Shown in pieces: positions 9,158 to 16,680 of a stretch of DNA of 64,000 nt (positions are counted from its first letter, which is position 1; every line of letters begins with the position of its first letter). The DNA lies in the NCBI RefSeq assembly GCF_050587365.1, contig NZ_JBOBFV010000002.1, forward strand, positions 62,001 through 126,000. Reading direction: 5' to 3'. The stretch is from Plantibacter auratus (lineage in GTDB: Bacteria > Actinomycetota > Actinomycetes > Actinomycetales > Microbacteriaceae). Made by a program: the position numbers and the translations under genes. The notes under the pieces were generated by a model. That model saw nothing but the letters and a program-made list of their open reading frames with translations, searched no databases and had not been told where the DNA came from.

Positions 9158-11209
9158 TCAGTCGCGCTTGAGCATGTCGATCCCGGCGCCGGCGAACTGG
9201 CGGAGCGTCGCGTCCGGCAGGAACGCGCGGGTGAGCGCCGCGGCGATCCGCGTGAGGTCGCCCTCGTCGCGGTACAGGAGGTAGATCGGCTCAGATCGGG
9301 GGTTGAACTTCTGCTTGAACCGGTGGAGGGACGAGAAGCCGTACACCGGCTCCAGGATGCCGCTGAGCTGACCCAGCAGGTGCGCGATGCGCCCCTCGTC
9401 GTCCTCCACCCGGTGCGCGAGCGGCGCGCCCGAGAGCGAGAGGATCTGCGCGCCCTCCTCGGCGAAGACCTTGGCCGAGGAGGCGATGAGGAACTCCATG
9501 ACCGAACCGAAGCCCTCTTCGCGTCGCCGCATGAGGTCGAGCGTCCACCCGCGGTGCTCGCCGTCGGGGCCGAAGACCGGAAGCCAGCTGAGGAAGCCGT
9601 CGACGTCGCCGTCCGGTGAGATCGCGAGTGCCAGACGGACCTCGGGGTCGTCGGCCTCCTGCAGGGTCCCGAGGGTGAACCGCATCTCCGGCAGACCCTT
9701 GTCGCCGACCCAGCCCTCGGAGATGGCGCGGATCTGCTGTCGGACGCCCCAGGTCTCGGCGGCGTAGGTGCTCATCCGGAAGACCATCCCCTCGCGCTCG
9801 GCCTTGTTGAGCGCCGTGCGGATGTTCGACCAGGCCTTGCCGGTGAACGCGAGACCCGGGAGGTCGACGATCGTGTCGTCGGCGATGATGAGGTCGCGCC
9901 ATCCCTCGGGCATCGCGTCCTTCGTCGCCCGGCTGGAACTGAAGAAGCACGGGATGAGGGAGTCACGCTCGGCCGCCTGGACGAACTCCGCGACGCTCGC
10001 CCGCAGGTGCTCCGGTGGACCGAGCGGGTCGGCGAGCACGATCGCGACACCGGCGTGCTTCTGGTACGGCACGAGGCCCACCGAGGTGCGGAAGTACTCC
10101 ATGCCGTCCCACGTGGCCATCCAGGAGAGCGAGCCGCCGCCCTCGGTCCGGATGAGCGCGCGGGCGTCGTCCGCCGACGGCAGGTCCTGCTGTTGCTTCC
10201 GCGCGACGCCGAGCTGCCGGCGTCGGTGGGACGAGAACGCACTGCGGGTCGCGACGAGGTAGACGAGGAAGGCGAGCCAGAGCACCGACGTCGCCAGGAA
10301 CACGTCGGTGTCGCCCCAGTCGATCGGGAGCTCGGCGGGGTCCAACGGAGACAGCGCCAGGTACAGGACCGCGACCAGGACGTTGAGGATCGCCCAGACG
10401 ACACTCAGCACCCATGCCCACCGGCGACCGAGCCGCAGGCCGTTGGCGACCAGGATGATCACGACCGTGTCGATCGCGACGTCGAGCCACGGCCCCTCCG
10501 CCGGAGCGGTCGGACCGAACGGGCCGTTGGTCGGCACGAGCAGGGCGACGATCTGGACGACACCGAGGGCCACGCTCGTCGTGAACGCGAGCAGTCGACG
10601 CTCGCGCACGCTGGCCCGCTGGATGCGGAAGGAACGGTTCACCGCGAGGACGAAGAGCACCGCGAAGGCGTGCTCGAGGTCCGCGAGCGAGCCGATGAAG
10701 AGGACCCCGATCGCGGCGTAGGACGCGACGATGATCCAGCCCCGCTGCCGCCACGGTGAGGCGAAGAGCGACACACACGCGGCGAAGCACGCCATCGTCC
10801 CGCCGGAGGGACCGACGTCGAGCATCCCGGCGAGGCTCGTCGCCCACGGCCAGGGCAGCTGACTCGCGGCCCAGAGGAACCCGGCGGTGGCGAGGACGGC
10901 GACGAGCTGACCGGCGGCGAAGGTGATGAGCGCCACCTTCGATCCCCGCCACCACTCCAGCAGGCCGACCCAGGCGAACCCGATCACCGCGAACACGTAG
11001 GCCCACGGCTCCACGACGAGGAACGTCCCGGTGACGGGGGTCCACCAGCGCCCGGCCTCGAAGGCGGGCAGGCCGTAGGCGACCGCGTCCCACCACGGTT
11101 GCGCCGCGGTCGACTCCCAGAGGCCACGCCCGACGACCCCGACGACGAGGACGACCAGCACCAGGGCGATCGTGACCGGCACCCGGCCGACCACCGTTCG
11201 TATCCTCAT
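9158..11209 (-). CDS. MprF-like aminoacyl-phosphatidylglycerol synthase (DUF2156) with rhomboid-like membrane domain
   Basis: 683 residues. Residues 1-325 form a membrane domain; the C-terminal 350 residues are a DUF2156/MprF catalytic domain. Marks of the latter are WSNIRTALNKAEREG, GFLSWLPVF, TLDLMRRREEG, LSLSGAPLA and HRFKQKFNP. Such enzymes move an amino acid from tRNA to phosphatidylglycerol or related lipids and change surface charge. The membrane part looks more like a rhomboid fold than the usual MprF flippase: GRWWTPVTGTF, LEWWRGS, a GPSGG motif and a later LEHAF. The start at 11209 has AAGGGGG 6 nt upstream. The two stops of this convergent pair are only 15 bp apart. Confidence 0.82.
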   Translation of the reverse strand: MRIRTVVGRVPVTIALVLVVLVVGVVGRGLWESTAAQPWWDAVAYGLPAFEAGRWWTPVTGTFLVVEPWAYVFAVIGFAWVGLLEWWRGSKVALITFAAGQLVAVLATAGFLWAASQLPWPWATSLAGMLDVGPSGGTMACFAACVSLFASPWRQRGWIIVASYAAIGVLFIGSLADLEHAFAVLFVLAVNRSFRIQRASVRERRLLAFTTSVALGVVQIVALLVPTNGPFGPTAPAEGPWLDVAIDTVVIILVANGLRLGRRWAWVLSVVWAILNVLVAVLYLALSPLDPAELPIDWGDTDVFLATSVLWLAFLVYLVATRSAFSSHRRRQLGVARKQQQDLPSADDARALIRTEGGGSLSWMATWDGMEYFRTSVGLVPYQKHAGVAIVLADPLGPPEHLRASVAEFVQAAERDSLIPCFFSSSRATKDAMPEGWRDLIIADDTIVDLPGLAFTGKAWSNIRTALNKAEREGMVFRMSTYAAETWGVRQQIRAISEGWVGDKGLPEMRFTLGTLQEADDPEVRLALAISPDGDVDGFLSWLPVFGPDGEHRGWTLDLMRRREEGFGSVMEFLIASSAKVFAEEGAQILSLSGAPLAHRVEDDEGRIAHLLGQLSGILEPVYGFSSLHRFKQKFNPRSEPIYLLYRDEGDLTRIAAALTRAFLPDATLRQFAGAGIDMLKRD

Positions 11210-11335
11210 GCGCGCTGCCCCCTTCGTGGTTCCACGGAGCACACGCGCGCCGTGCGGTCGAGGCTACAGAACGGCCGCGCGGGACCGCAACGCATCGCCG
11301 TCCGGCAGGCTGACCAGCGCGAGCCAGAGCAGATG

Positions 11336-12535
11336 TCACCGAGTGTGGTCCGGCTCCGTCGAGCGGAGTGCACGGCGCCGCAGATTCCGGGCGACCATCG
11401 ACCCGGTCAGCAATGCGACTGACGCGACCGCACAGACGATCAGGCTGATGCCGAGGAGCATTCCCGGGGTGAACACCTGCAGTCCGAGCAGGCTTAGACC
11501 GAGCATCAGGAACGCACCGATGGTGTTGCCCGTGCCCATGAGGGCGTTCATGGAGGACAGCAACGCTGCAGGCGCGCGCGTTTGCAGCGAGAACACCAGC
11601 GAATTCGAGTACAGGAACAGCGGGAAGGGCAGGATGACGACGAGGAGGACGCGAATCAGGCTGTCGAATGCGACGATTCCACAACCGATGAGGGCGATCA
11701 GGCACAGCAGCGCAGGACTCATCCAGGTCCGGTGAGGTAGGCGTCTCCACGCGGCGTTCGCGGCGATGTTGACGCACTGGAAGAGCACGAAGATCAGTCC
11801 GAACCATGCAGCGGTCAGGCCTGAATCGAGAAAGACCATCTGCCACATCTGAAAGAACGGCGTGAATGCCAACTGCGTCAGGGCGACGAGGAGGACCGCT
11901 GACACGATGTAACGATCCTCTCGTAGCGATGCGAGAAGTCGTGGCGGCGGCTCCATTCTGGATCGGCGAACCACTGCTGTTTCCGGCAGGCAGAATGCAC
12001 CCCAGACTGCCGAACCGACGAACAACGCGACCGACAGGACGTACACGTCGGACGCGACAAGCGGATACAGCACTGTCGTCGCACTGGCGCTAGCGATCGT
12101 GGCGCAGAGCACCACATTCCGATCGACGACGAAGAACCTGCGGAACGCTTGGTCATCCTCGCGGAGCAAGGTTGCGAAATGGATGTCCATCGTCGAGCCG
12201 TTGAGTGCCATGCCCACGGCGTAGATCGCCCAGGCGCTGCACATGGCTGCGAGCCCGTCGCCGCACCAGATGATGCTGTATGCCACGCCGACGACGAGGA
12301 TCGATAGCACGTACAGGCGCTTGCGCGAGTACCTGTCAGCGAGCAGTCCAGCCGGGAACTGGGTCACCGTGAGAACGACCATGTAGATCAGCTGCGTCCA
12401 GATGATCGTGTCGAACTGGAGGCCTTTCTCCAACAAGATCGGCGTCAGCACCGCCTGCGGAAGCACACGACCGATAGTGAAGCCGGCACTCACGCCGAAG
12501 TACGCACTCATACGCACGCGAAGGTCCCTCTCCAT
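11336..12535 (-). CDS. MFS transporter, probable peptide/product exporter
   Basis: 399-residue, about 12-helix major facilitator. The inter-helix motif A is visible as PAGLLADRYSRKR. Last gene of the E1-AAA-peptide-MFS operon, 50 bp after the peptide gene and behind a hairpin. Base composition is clearly less GC-rich than the flanks. In microcin C loci the exporter (MccC) is also an MFS protein, so export of, and self-resistance to, the operon's product is the natural guess. An internal ATG (MSAYF, 12511) is an alternative start. Substrate unproven. Confidence 0.8.
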   Translation of the reverse strand: MERDLRVRMSAYFGVSAGFTIGRVLPQAVLTPILLEKGLQFDTIIWTQLIYMVVLTVTQFPAGLLADRYSRKRLYVLSILVVGVAYSIIWCGDGLAAMCSAWAIYAVGMALNGSTMDIHFATLLREDDQAFRRFFVVDRNVVLCATIASASATTVLYPLVASDVYVLSVALFVGSAVWGAFCLPETAVVRRSRMEPPPRLLASLREDRYIVSAVLLVALTQLAFTPFFQMWQMVFLDSGLTAAWFGLIFVLFQCVNIAANAAWRRLPHRTWMSPALLCLIALIGCGIVAFDSLIRVLLVVILPFPLFLYSNSLVFSLQTRAPAALLSSMNALMGTGNTIGAFLMLGLSLLGLQVFTPGMLLGISLIVCAVASVALLTGSMVARNLRRRALRSTEPDHTR

Positions 12536-12544
12536 GACGGGAAC

Positions 12545-12576
12545 GGGCGGAGCAGCCAGGAGCGACCGCTCCGCCC
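12545..12576 (-). terminator. Hairpin between peptide gene and exporter
   Basis: Perfect 9-bp arms GGGCGGAGC / GCTCCGCCC with a 14-nt loop, placed between the peptide stop codon and the MFS start. No T run follows, so it may attenuate transcription or protect the 3' end of the peptide message rather than stop it completely. RiPP operons often carry such a hairpin after the precursor gene. Confidence 0.55.
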
Positions 12577-12585
12577 ACCCGTGAT

Positions 12586-12684
12586 TTACGGCGTTGAAGC
12601 GTTGTTACGCATGGCGGTCACAGTCTGCGCGTCGGTTGCCACGATCGCGAACGCACCTGCAACCAGCTGAGTGTCGTTGTTCAT
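12586..12684 (-). CDS. Candidate RiPP precursor peptide, 32 residues
   Basis: Too short for ordinary gene calls, but the start is very well supported. AGGAGGTGA lies 3 nt before the ATG, the strongest Shine-Dalgarno I noted in this window, and the ATG overlaps the AAA+ stop as ATGA. The peptide starts MNND, has a hydrophobic centre (LVAGAFAIVA) and ends TVTAMRNNASTP before TAA. There is no Cys and there are few aromatic residues, so lanthionine or lasso chemistry is unlikely. MRNNA recalls the microcin C peptide MRTGNAN, but that peptide ends in Asn whereas this ends in Pro. The neighbours (adenylating E1, AAA+, MFS) support a modified peptide product. The product structure is unknown. Confidence 0.68.
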   Translation of the reverse strand: MNNDTQLVAGAFAIVATDAQTVTAMRNNASTP

Positions 12685-13772
12685 CCTTCACCTCCTCTCC
12701 TGTGCTGTCCTGAAGAAGGATCTCGACAGGCTCGGAACTCCTCGTAGCTCGACGAGATCGATTTGAAAAGCGCGCTCGTTTCAATTCCGGACGCCCCGTG
12801 TACGCGGATCCAGGCCTCTCCGTGCTCCAGGAAATCGAGCATCGCGTCGACCCGACTTGTATCGGATCTGATGACGTCCACAAACTCGATGATTGCGTCG
12901 AAGCTGGACTTGAGCGGGACCAGTTCGAGGGAGGTGGACAGGTAATCGGTAAACACGGTACGAAGCTGTTCGCGGGTGAGGCTCTTGAGATGCAGGACGG
13001 AGAATCGTCGATGGAACGCGGGGTCGGCTATGACGAACGGGAGCTCGAGCGTCGTGGTCGCTCCGATGACGCGAAAGTGAGGGTCGACGAGATATGGCTT
13101 GAGTACGTCGAGCGCGCTGATCGATCCTTCTGCGACACCCATCCGAGCGAGCGCATGGATTTCGTCGATGAACATGACGGATCCCGTCGCCAGGGCATAG
13201 CGATACAGATCGCGGAGGCGTTCCTCGAGTTCTCCTCGGTGCTTCGTCCCGCCTACGAGCGCACCAGAGTCGACTCGCCAGAATGGTCCGAGTTCCGGAC
13301 GCGATTCTGCGATCAACTCCACGAGCGCCGTCTTTCCGCTTCCGGCGGGCCCACAAACCAGGAGGTTGTTCCTCGTCCTCTTCGAGAGGACAATCTCTGC
13401 GGCGGCGAGCTCCGAGGTGCGTGCAGCTGACCCGCGCCACGGAATCATCGGCTGTAAGAATTGCGGACGTTGCGCCTGCTTCTCGTCGTTACCGGACCAC
13501 ACCGAACTGCGGCCGCCGACCTGCTCCAACCGCTCGATGAGGCAGCCGAACTCCGCACCAAGCTCGGGTAGCCTCTTCAGGAATTCACCTACCGTCTTAG
13601 CCTCATCGAGAATACGTCGTAGTGCCGGCCCATCCGATGCGTAGCGGCGTGCATCTACCGTCGCAAGATCGAGGTCAATAAATCCCCGCTTCTTGAGAAC
13701 GCTCAGCGCCTCGTAGGTGTTCTCGGCAGATCGGACGGCAACTGGAAGAGCCTCCGAGTTAGTCGATCTCAT
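12681..13772 (-). CDS. ClpB-D1-like single-domain AAA+ ATPase
   Basis: 363 residues. An N-terminal region of about 110 residues of unknown fold precedes one AAA+ module. It has Walker A GPAGSGKTA, a Clp-type pore-loop region (GTKHRGELEERL), Walker B FIDEIHAL, sensor 1 (VIGATTTLE) and an arginine finger in DPAFHRRF. These resemble the first ATPase domain of ClpA/ClpB, but no ClpP-binding loop or second ATPase domain is present. It overlaps the E1 gene by 14 bp and the peptide gene by 4 bp, so all three are probably translated together. It may remodel or present the E1 enzyme or the peptide (inference). Confidence 0.78.
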   Translation of the reverse strand: MRSTNSEALPVAVRSAENTYEALSVLKKRGFIDLDLATVDARRYASDGPALRRILDEAKTVGEFLKRLPELGAEFGCLIERLEQVGGRSSVWSGNDEKQAQRPQFLQPMIPWRGSAARTSELAAAEIVLSKRTRNNLLVCGPAGSGKTALVELIAESRPELGPFWRVDSGALVGGTKHRGELEERLRDLYRYALATGSVMFIDEIHALARMGVAEGSISALDVLKPYLVDPHFRVIGATTTLELPFVIADPAFHRRFSVLHLKSLTREQLRTVFTDYLSTSLELVPLKSSFDAIIEFVDVIRSDTSRVDAMLDFLEHGEAWIRVHGASGIETSALFKSISSSYEEFRACRDPSSGQHRRGGEG

Positions 13773-14829
13773 GGACGGTCACGGACCAATCGGCGGTATC
13801 AAGGTTGACCACGCGGTCCTGAACAAATGGACGAGCATAGCCGGTGATAAACTTGACGATTTCAATCATCGCCATTTTTGCGGCGATTCCGTTGTAAGGC
13901 TCCATGATGTTCGCGGTGAATTGTGCGTTCACCGCCTGTACGAGCACATTGTCTGTTCTAATTATGGTACTGGGGAACGCATCAGAGTAGCTCTTGGTGA
14001 TGCCCGGGATGACGAGTGGTCCGACTGAGGCGTGCGAGAAATCATGAGGACTGCAGACGAGAAAAGGAACACCTGCCGACTGGCTGGCACGGTCCACAAT
14101 ATATGTGATCTCTCCTCGCGGTTGATCGGCGCAGAGGACCAACAAATCGATTGCCCCGTTGAGGGATTTGGCTGTCTCGACCACCTCGACCATGGATTGA
14201 TCATCCGTGATCTCGCAGTCGACAGCATGAATCGATGCACTAGGGGCTCTACGAGTGAGTTCCGAAACAGCCACATCAAGCTTGCGCCGCCCAATGTCTG
14301 CCTCCGTATACAACACTTGACGCGATGTGTTGCTGAGCTCCACCGAGTCGAAGTCGACGATAGATATCCGGCCGATACCGATCATGGCGGAAGCAGATGC
14401 CACATAGCCTCCGACACCACCAACACCGACGATGAGTACGTGTGCATTCACAAGCCGGCGGTGCAGGTCCACTGCCGCATCATCATCGATGCCGCTGAGG
14501 TTGGTGAAGTTTCTGATCTGCCTGTCCCACTTGCCGAGACTCTCGGCGACTATGCGATCCGTCAGAGCCACGGACTTCAACAGGTTGTGAGCACGAGCGA
14601 AGGAGAGAACCTCTCGCACCCGTTCCTCGGTATAGGCGTCTGCCAGCACTGCGGCGATCTCTGATTCGTTGCGAGCGGCATTGACCGCACCGAGGACAGC
14701 GAGGAGAAGAGCGTAGTCGCCGCGGACAGTGAAGGGCTCAGCGTCCGCGACATGGAGCGCAAGTCCGTCATCGGTTTCAGCGACCATGAGCGAGTAGTTC
14801 AGCCGCAAAGGGAGCTCTTGTCCAGTCAT
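13759..14829 (-). CDS. E1-like (ThiF/MccB family) peptide-adenylating enzyme
   Basis: 356 residues with the architecture of MccB: an N-terminal winged-helix-like part (about residues 30-110) and a C-terminal adenylation domain. Visible parts are QIRNFTNLSG (compare MccB RNFLHYQ), the ATP loop GVGGVGG, DFDSVELSNTSRQVLY, the conserved Lys in GRRKLDVA and CADQP. The adenylation residues of E1 enzymes are thus intact. The zinc-binding Cys pairs of MccB are missing (ITKSYSDAF where MccB has GCYEC), and no E1 catalytic Cys is obvious. The N-terminal part may be the peptide-binding clamp. First gene of the operon, apparently on a leaderless transcript. Confidence 0.82.
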   Translation of the reverse strand: MTGQELPLRLNYSLMVAETDDGLALHVADAEPFTVRGDYALLLAVLGAVNAARNESEIAAVLADAYTEERVREVLSFARAHNLLKSVALTDRIVAESLGKWDRQIRNFTNLSGIDDDAAVDLHRRLVNAHVLIVGVGGVGGYVASASAMIGIGRISIVDFDSVELSNTSRQVLYTEADIGRRKLDVAVSELTRRAPSASIHAVDCEITDDQSMVEVVETAKSLNGAIDLLVLCADQPRGEITYIVDRASQSAGVPFLVCSPHDFSHASVGPLVIPGITKSYSDAFPSTIIRTDNVLVQAVNAQFTANIMEPYNGIAAKMAMIEIVKFITGYARPFVQDRVVNLDTADWSVTVHEID

Positions 14830-14835
14830 ATTTTA

Positions 14836-14864
14836 AATATATGTGGATCTTAGTTGGTCGTCAA
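14836..14864 (-). promoter_or_regulatory. Promoter of the E1-AAA-peptide-MFS operon
   Basis: On the minus strand TTGACG (14864-14859) and TATATT (14841-14836) are separated by exactly 17 nt, a near-consensus vegetative promoter in an AT-rich patch. Only 6 nt separate the -10 box from the E1 ATG, so transcription should begin at or next to the A of the start codon, giving a leaderless mRNA. Confidence 0.7.
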
Positions 14865-14940
14865 CTCAAATTTCGAAACGAATCGGAGCCCGCTCGCAGG
14901 CCACGCCTGGCCACGGCGGGCGAACGAGGATCGGTGCGCG

Positions 14941-16524
14941 TCAGCGTGGAATGACCGAACCGGAGGCTCCCAGGCTGACCAGCGCGAGCCAGAGTTCGGC
15001 CCGAGCGGCGAAGGTGTCGAGGGGTCGCCCGAGCACCTGTTCGACCCGGGTGATGCGGTTGCGGAGTGTGTGTCGATGGATCCCGAGTCGCCGCGCGGCG
15101 GGCTCCCACTGCCCGTTCGCCTCGAGCCAGCCGCGGAGGCTCGGCACGAGGTCGGAGCCCTCATCGCGGTCGACGCGGAGCACGGGCTCGAGCAGTTCCT
15201 CGGCCACGGCGGCGGCGCGGACGGGGTCGAGCAACCCTGCCATCCCCGCTGCGGCGAGCGCCCCGAACCGTACGACGGCCTCGCCGGCGGAGACGGCGTG
15301 CTCGTGTGCGGAGACCGCCTGCTCGATCCCCGTCGTCAGTTCAGCGAGCGCGACGGCTCGGGAGAGGCCGAGCCGCCGAGCGGGGGCCGCCGCGATCACC
15401 GCCTCGACCGCCCGATCGACGTCCGTCTCGGTGTCCACCTCGGCCGCTGCGAGGAGGAGGACGGGCCGTCCGTCCTGCTCGGCGACGAAGAGCGAACCTG
15501 GACTGAGCGTCTCGGCCCGTTCCAGCTCGGTGAGGAGTGCCTCGCGTGCCTCGGTCGGCCCGGAGCAGACGCCGACGCGAACCGCTCCGGTCGGCAACGG
15601 CGTACCGAGCTGTTCGGCGACCTCACGCGCCGCGGTGGTCTGTCCGGCGCGGAGCAGCTGCCAGACGCCGGTGCGCAGCGAGCGCCCAGCCCGTCCGAGC
15701 GCGCCGCCCTGCTCGAGGGTGAGCCCGGCGATGGCGACGACGGAGGTGACGACGCTCTGGGCTGCGGCGTCCAGGGGGCCGTCGGTCCCGGCGATGGCGA
15801 GGACACCCCGGAGGTCCCCACGCCGACCGAGGGTCTGGAGCGAGACCGTGCGGGTGCGGCTCGCGAGCGTCGCACCCGACCGCTGCCCGCGGCTGAGGAG
15901 CATGGTGGCCTCGCCGGCCACCCGCTCCAGGAGGCGCTCGGTCTCGGGACCGGCGGTGGGCCCGTCGCCCGCGATCGCCACCGGGGTCGCATGCGCGTCG
16001 AAGAGCACGACCCAGGCACCGAGCGACCGCGCGAGTTCGGTGACGACGGCGGCCGTCGTGTCGGGGCGGAGCGCGGCGAACGCGATGGCGCGCTGGGCAC
16101 CCAGGGCCCAGGCGTCCCTCGCCCGCGCCGCCTCGGTGAGGAGGTCGGCCGCGTACCGGATGACGGCGATGAACGGCGTGCGGTACGGGACCTCGATGAG
16201 CGGCATCCCGTGCGCCGCGCAGGCCTCGGCGAGTTCCGGCGGCGTCCCTGCCGTGATCACCTCGGTGCCGAACCCCAGTCCGGCGACACCGGCGTCGGCG
16301 AGACGGGCGACGTACGCCTCGACCTGCGTCGTCGACACCGCGGTCCCGAACTGCGTGCCCGTCGTGAGCAGCACCTGGTCGGCGAGGAGGAACGGCGTGG
16401 GGTCCGGCAGGTCCGACCCGGAGACCCAGGCGACCTGCCGGTCGAGCGCACCCTCGGACCCCGCCACCACGAGCTTCAGGCCGAGCGCACGGTGGTCGAG
16501 GAGGTCCTGCAGCGTCGGTGCCAT
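14941..16524 (-). CDS. PucR-family transcriptional regulator
   Basis: 527 residues. The N-terminus (TLQDLLDHRALGLKLVVAGS) is the purine-catabolism/PucR sensor domain. The C-terminus holds the PucR helix-turn-helix (ANGQWEPAARRLGIHRHTLR). The middle is a GGDEF-like PucR linker region. It is divergent from gabT across a 156-bp gap. PucR-type regulators next to gabT commonly control GABA or amine catabolism, so control of the 16.7-24 kb module is likely but inferred. Confidence 0.88.
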   Translation of the reverse strand: MAPTLQDLLDHRALGLKLVVAGSEGALDRQVAWVSGSDLPDPTPFLLADQVLLTTGTQFGTAVSTTQVEAYVARLADAGVAGLGFGTEVITAGTPPELAEACAAHGMPLIEVPYRTPFIAVIRYAADLLTEAARARDAWALGAQRAIAFAALRPDTTAAVVTELARSLGAWVVLFDAHATPVAIAGDGPTAGPETERLLERVAGEATMLLSRGQRSGATLASRTRTVSLQTLGRRGDLRGVLAIAGTDGPLDAAAQSVVTSVVAIAGLTLEQGGALGRAGRSLRTGVWQLLRAGQTTAAREVAEQLGTPLPTGAVRVGVCSGPTEAREALLTELERAETLSPGSLFVAEQDGRPVLLLAAAEVDTETDVDRAVEAVIAAAPARRLGLSRAVALAELTTGIEQAVSAHEHAVSAGEAVVRFGALAAAGMAGLLDPVRAAAVAEELLEPVLRVDRDEGSDLVPSLRGWLEANGQWEPAARRLGIHRHTLRNRITRVEQVLGRPLDTFAARAELWLALVSLGASGSVIPR

Positions 16525-16559
16525 GGCGCGAGTCTACGCATGGTTGCCGGATCGTCCAA

Positions 16560-16572
16560 CAAACACCGTTTG
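16560..16572. promoter_or_regulatory. Candidate operator in the pucR-gabT intergenic region
   Basis: Inverted repeat CAAAC-ACC-GTTTG in the gap between the divergent regulator and gabT. A TAGCCT -10-like hexamer for gabT lies about 40 nt further on. Binding by the PucR-type regulator is a guess from position. Confidence 0.35.
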
Positions 16573-16680
16573 CATGGACAGACTGTCGACTGCCACGGCG
16601 CGAGCCGCTGCCTAGCCTGGGTGCACTGCTCGCGGACGACCTCGGCGCCCCCGCCGGACGCGGCAGCCGAAGGAGTACCG

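Noticed and set aside
12586..12684. A true microcin C (MccA) peptide
   Set aside because: It does not end in Asn, and the E1 lacks the MccB zinc cysteines. Only a looser relationship can be claimed.
14854..16680. 600-residue N-terminal extension in frame with gabT
   Set aside because: The stretch is antisense to the PucR-type regulator. gabT has its own ribosome site and a family-typical start at 16681.
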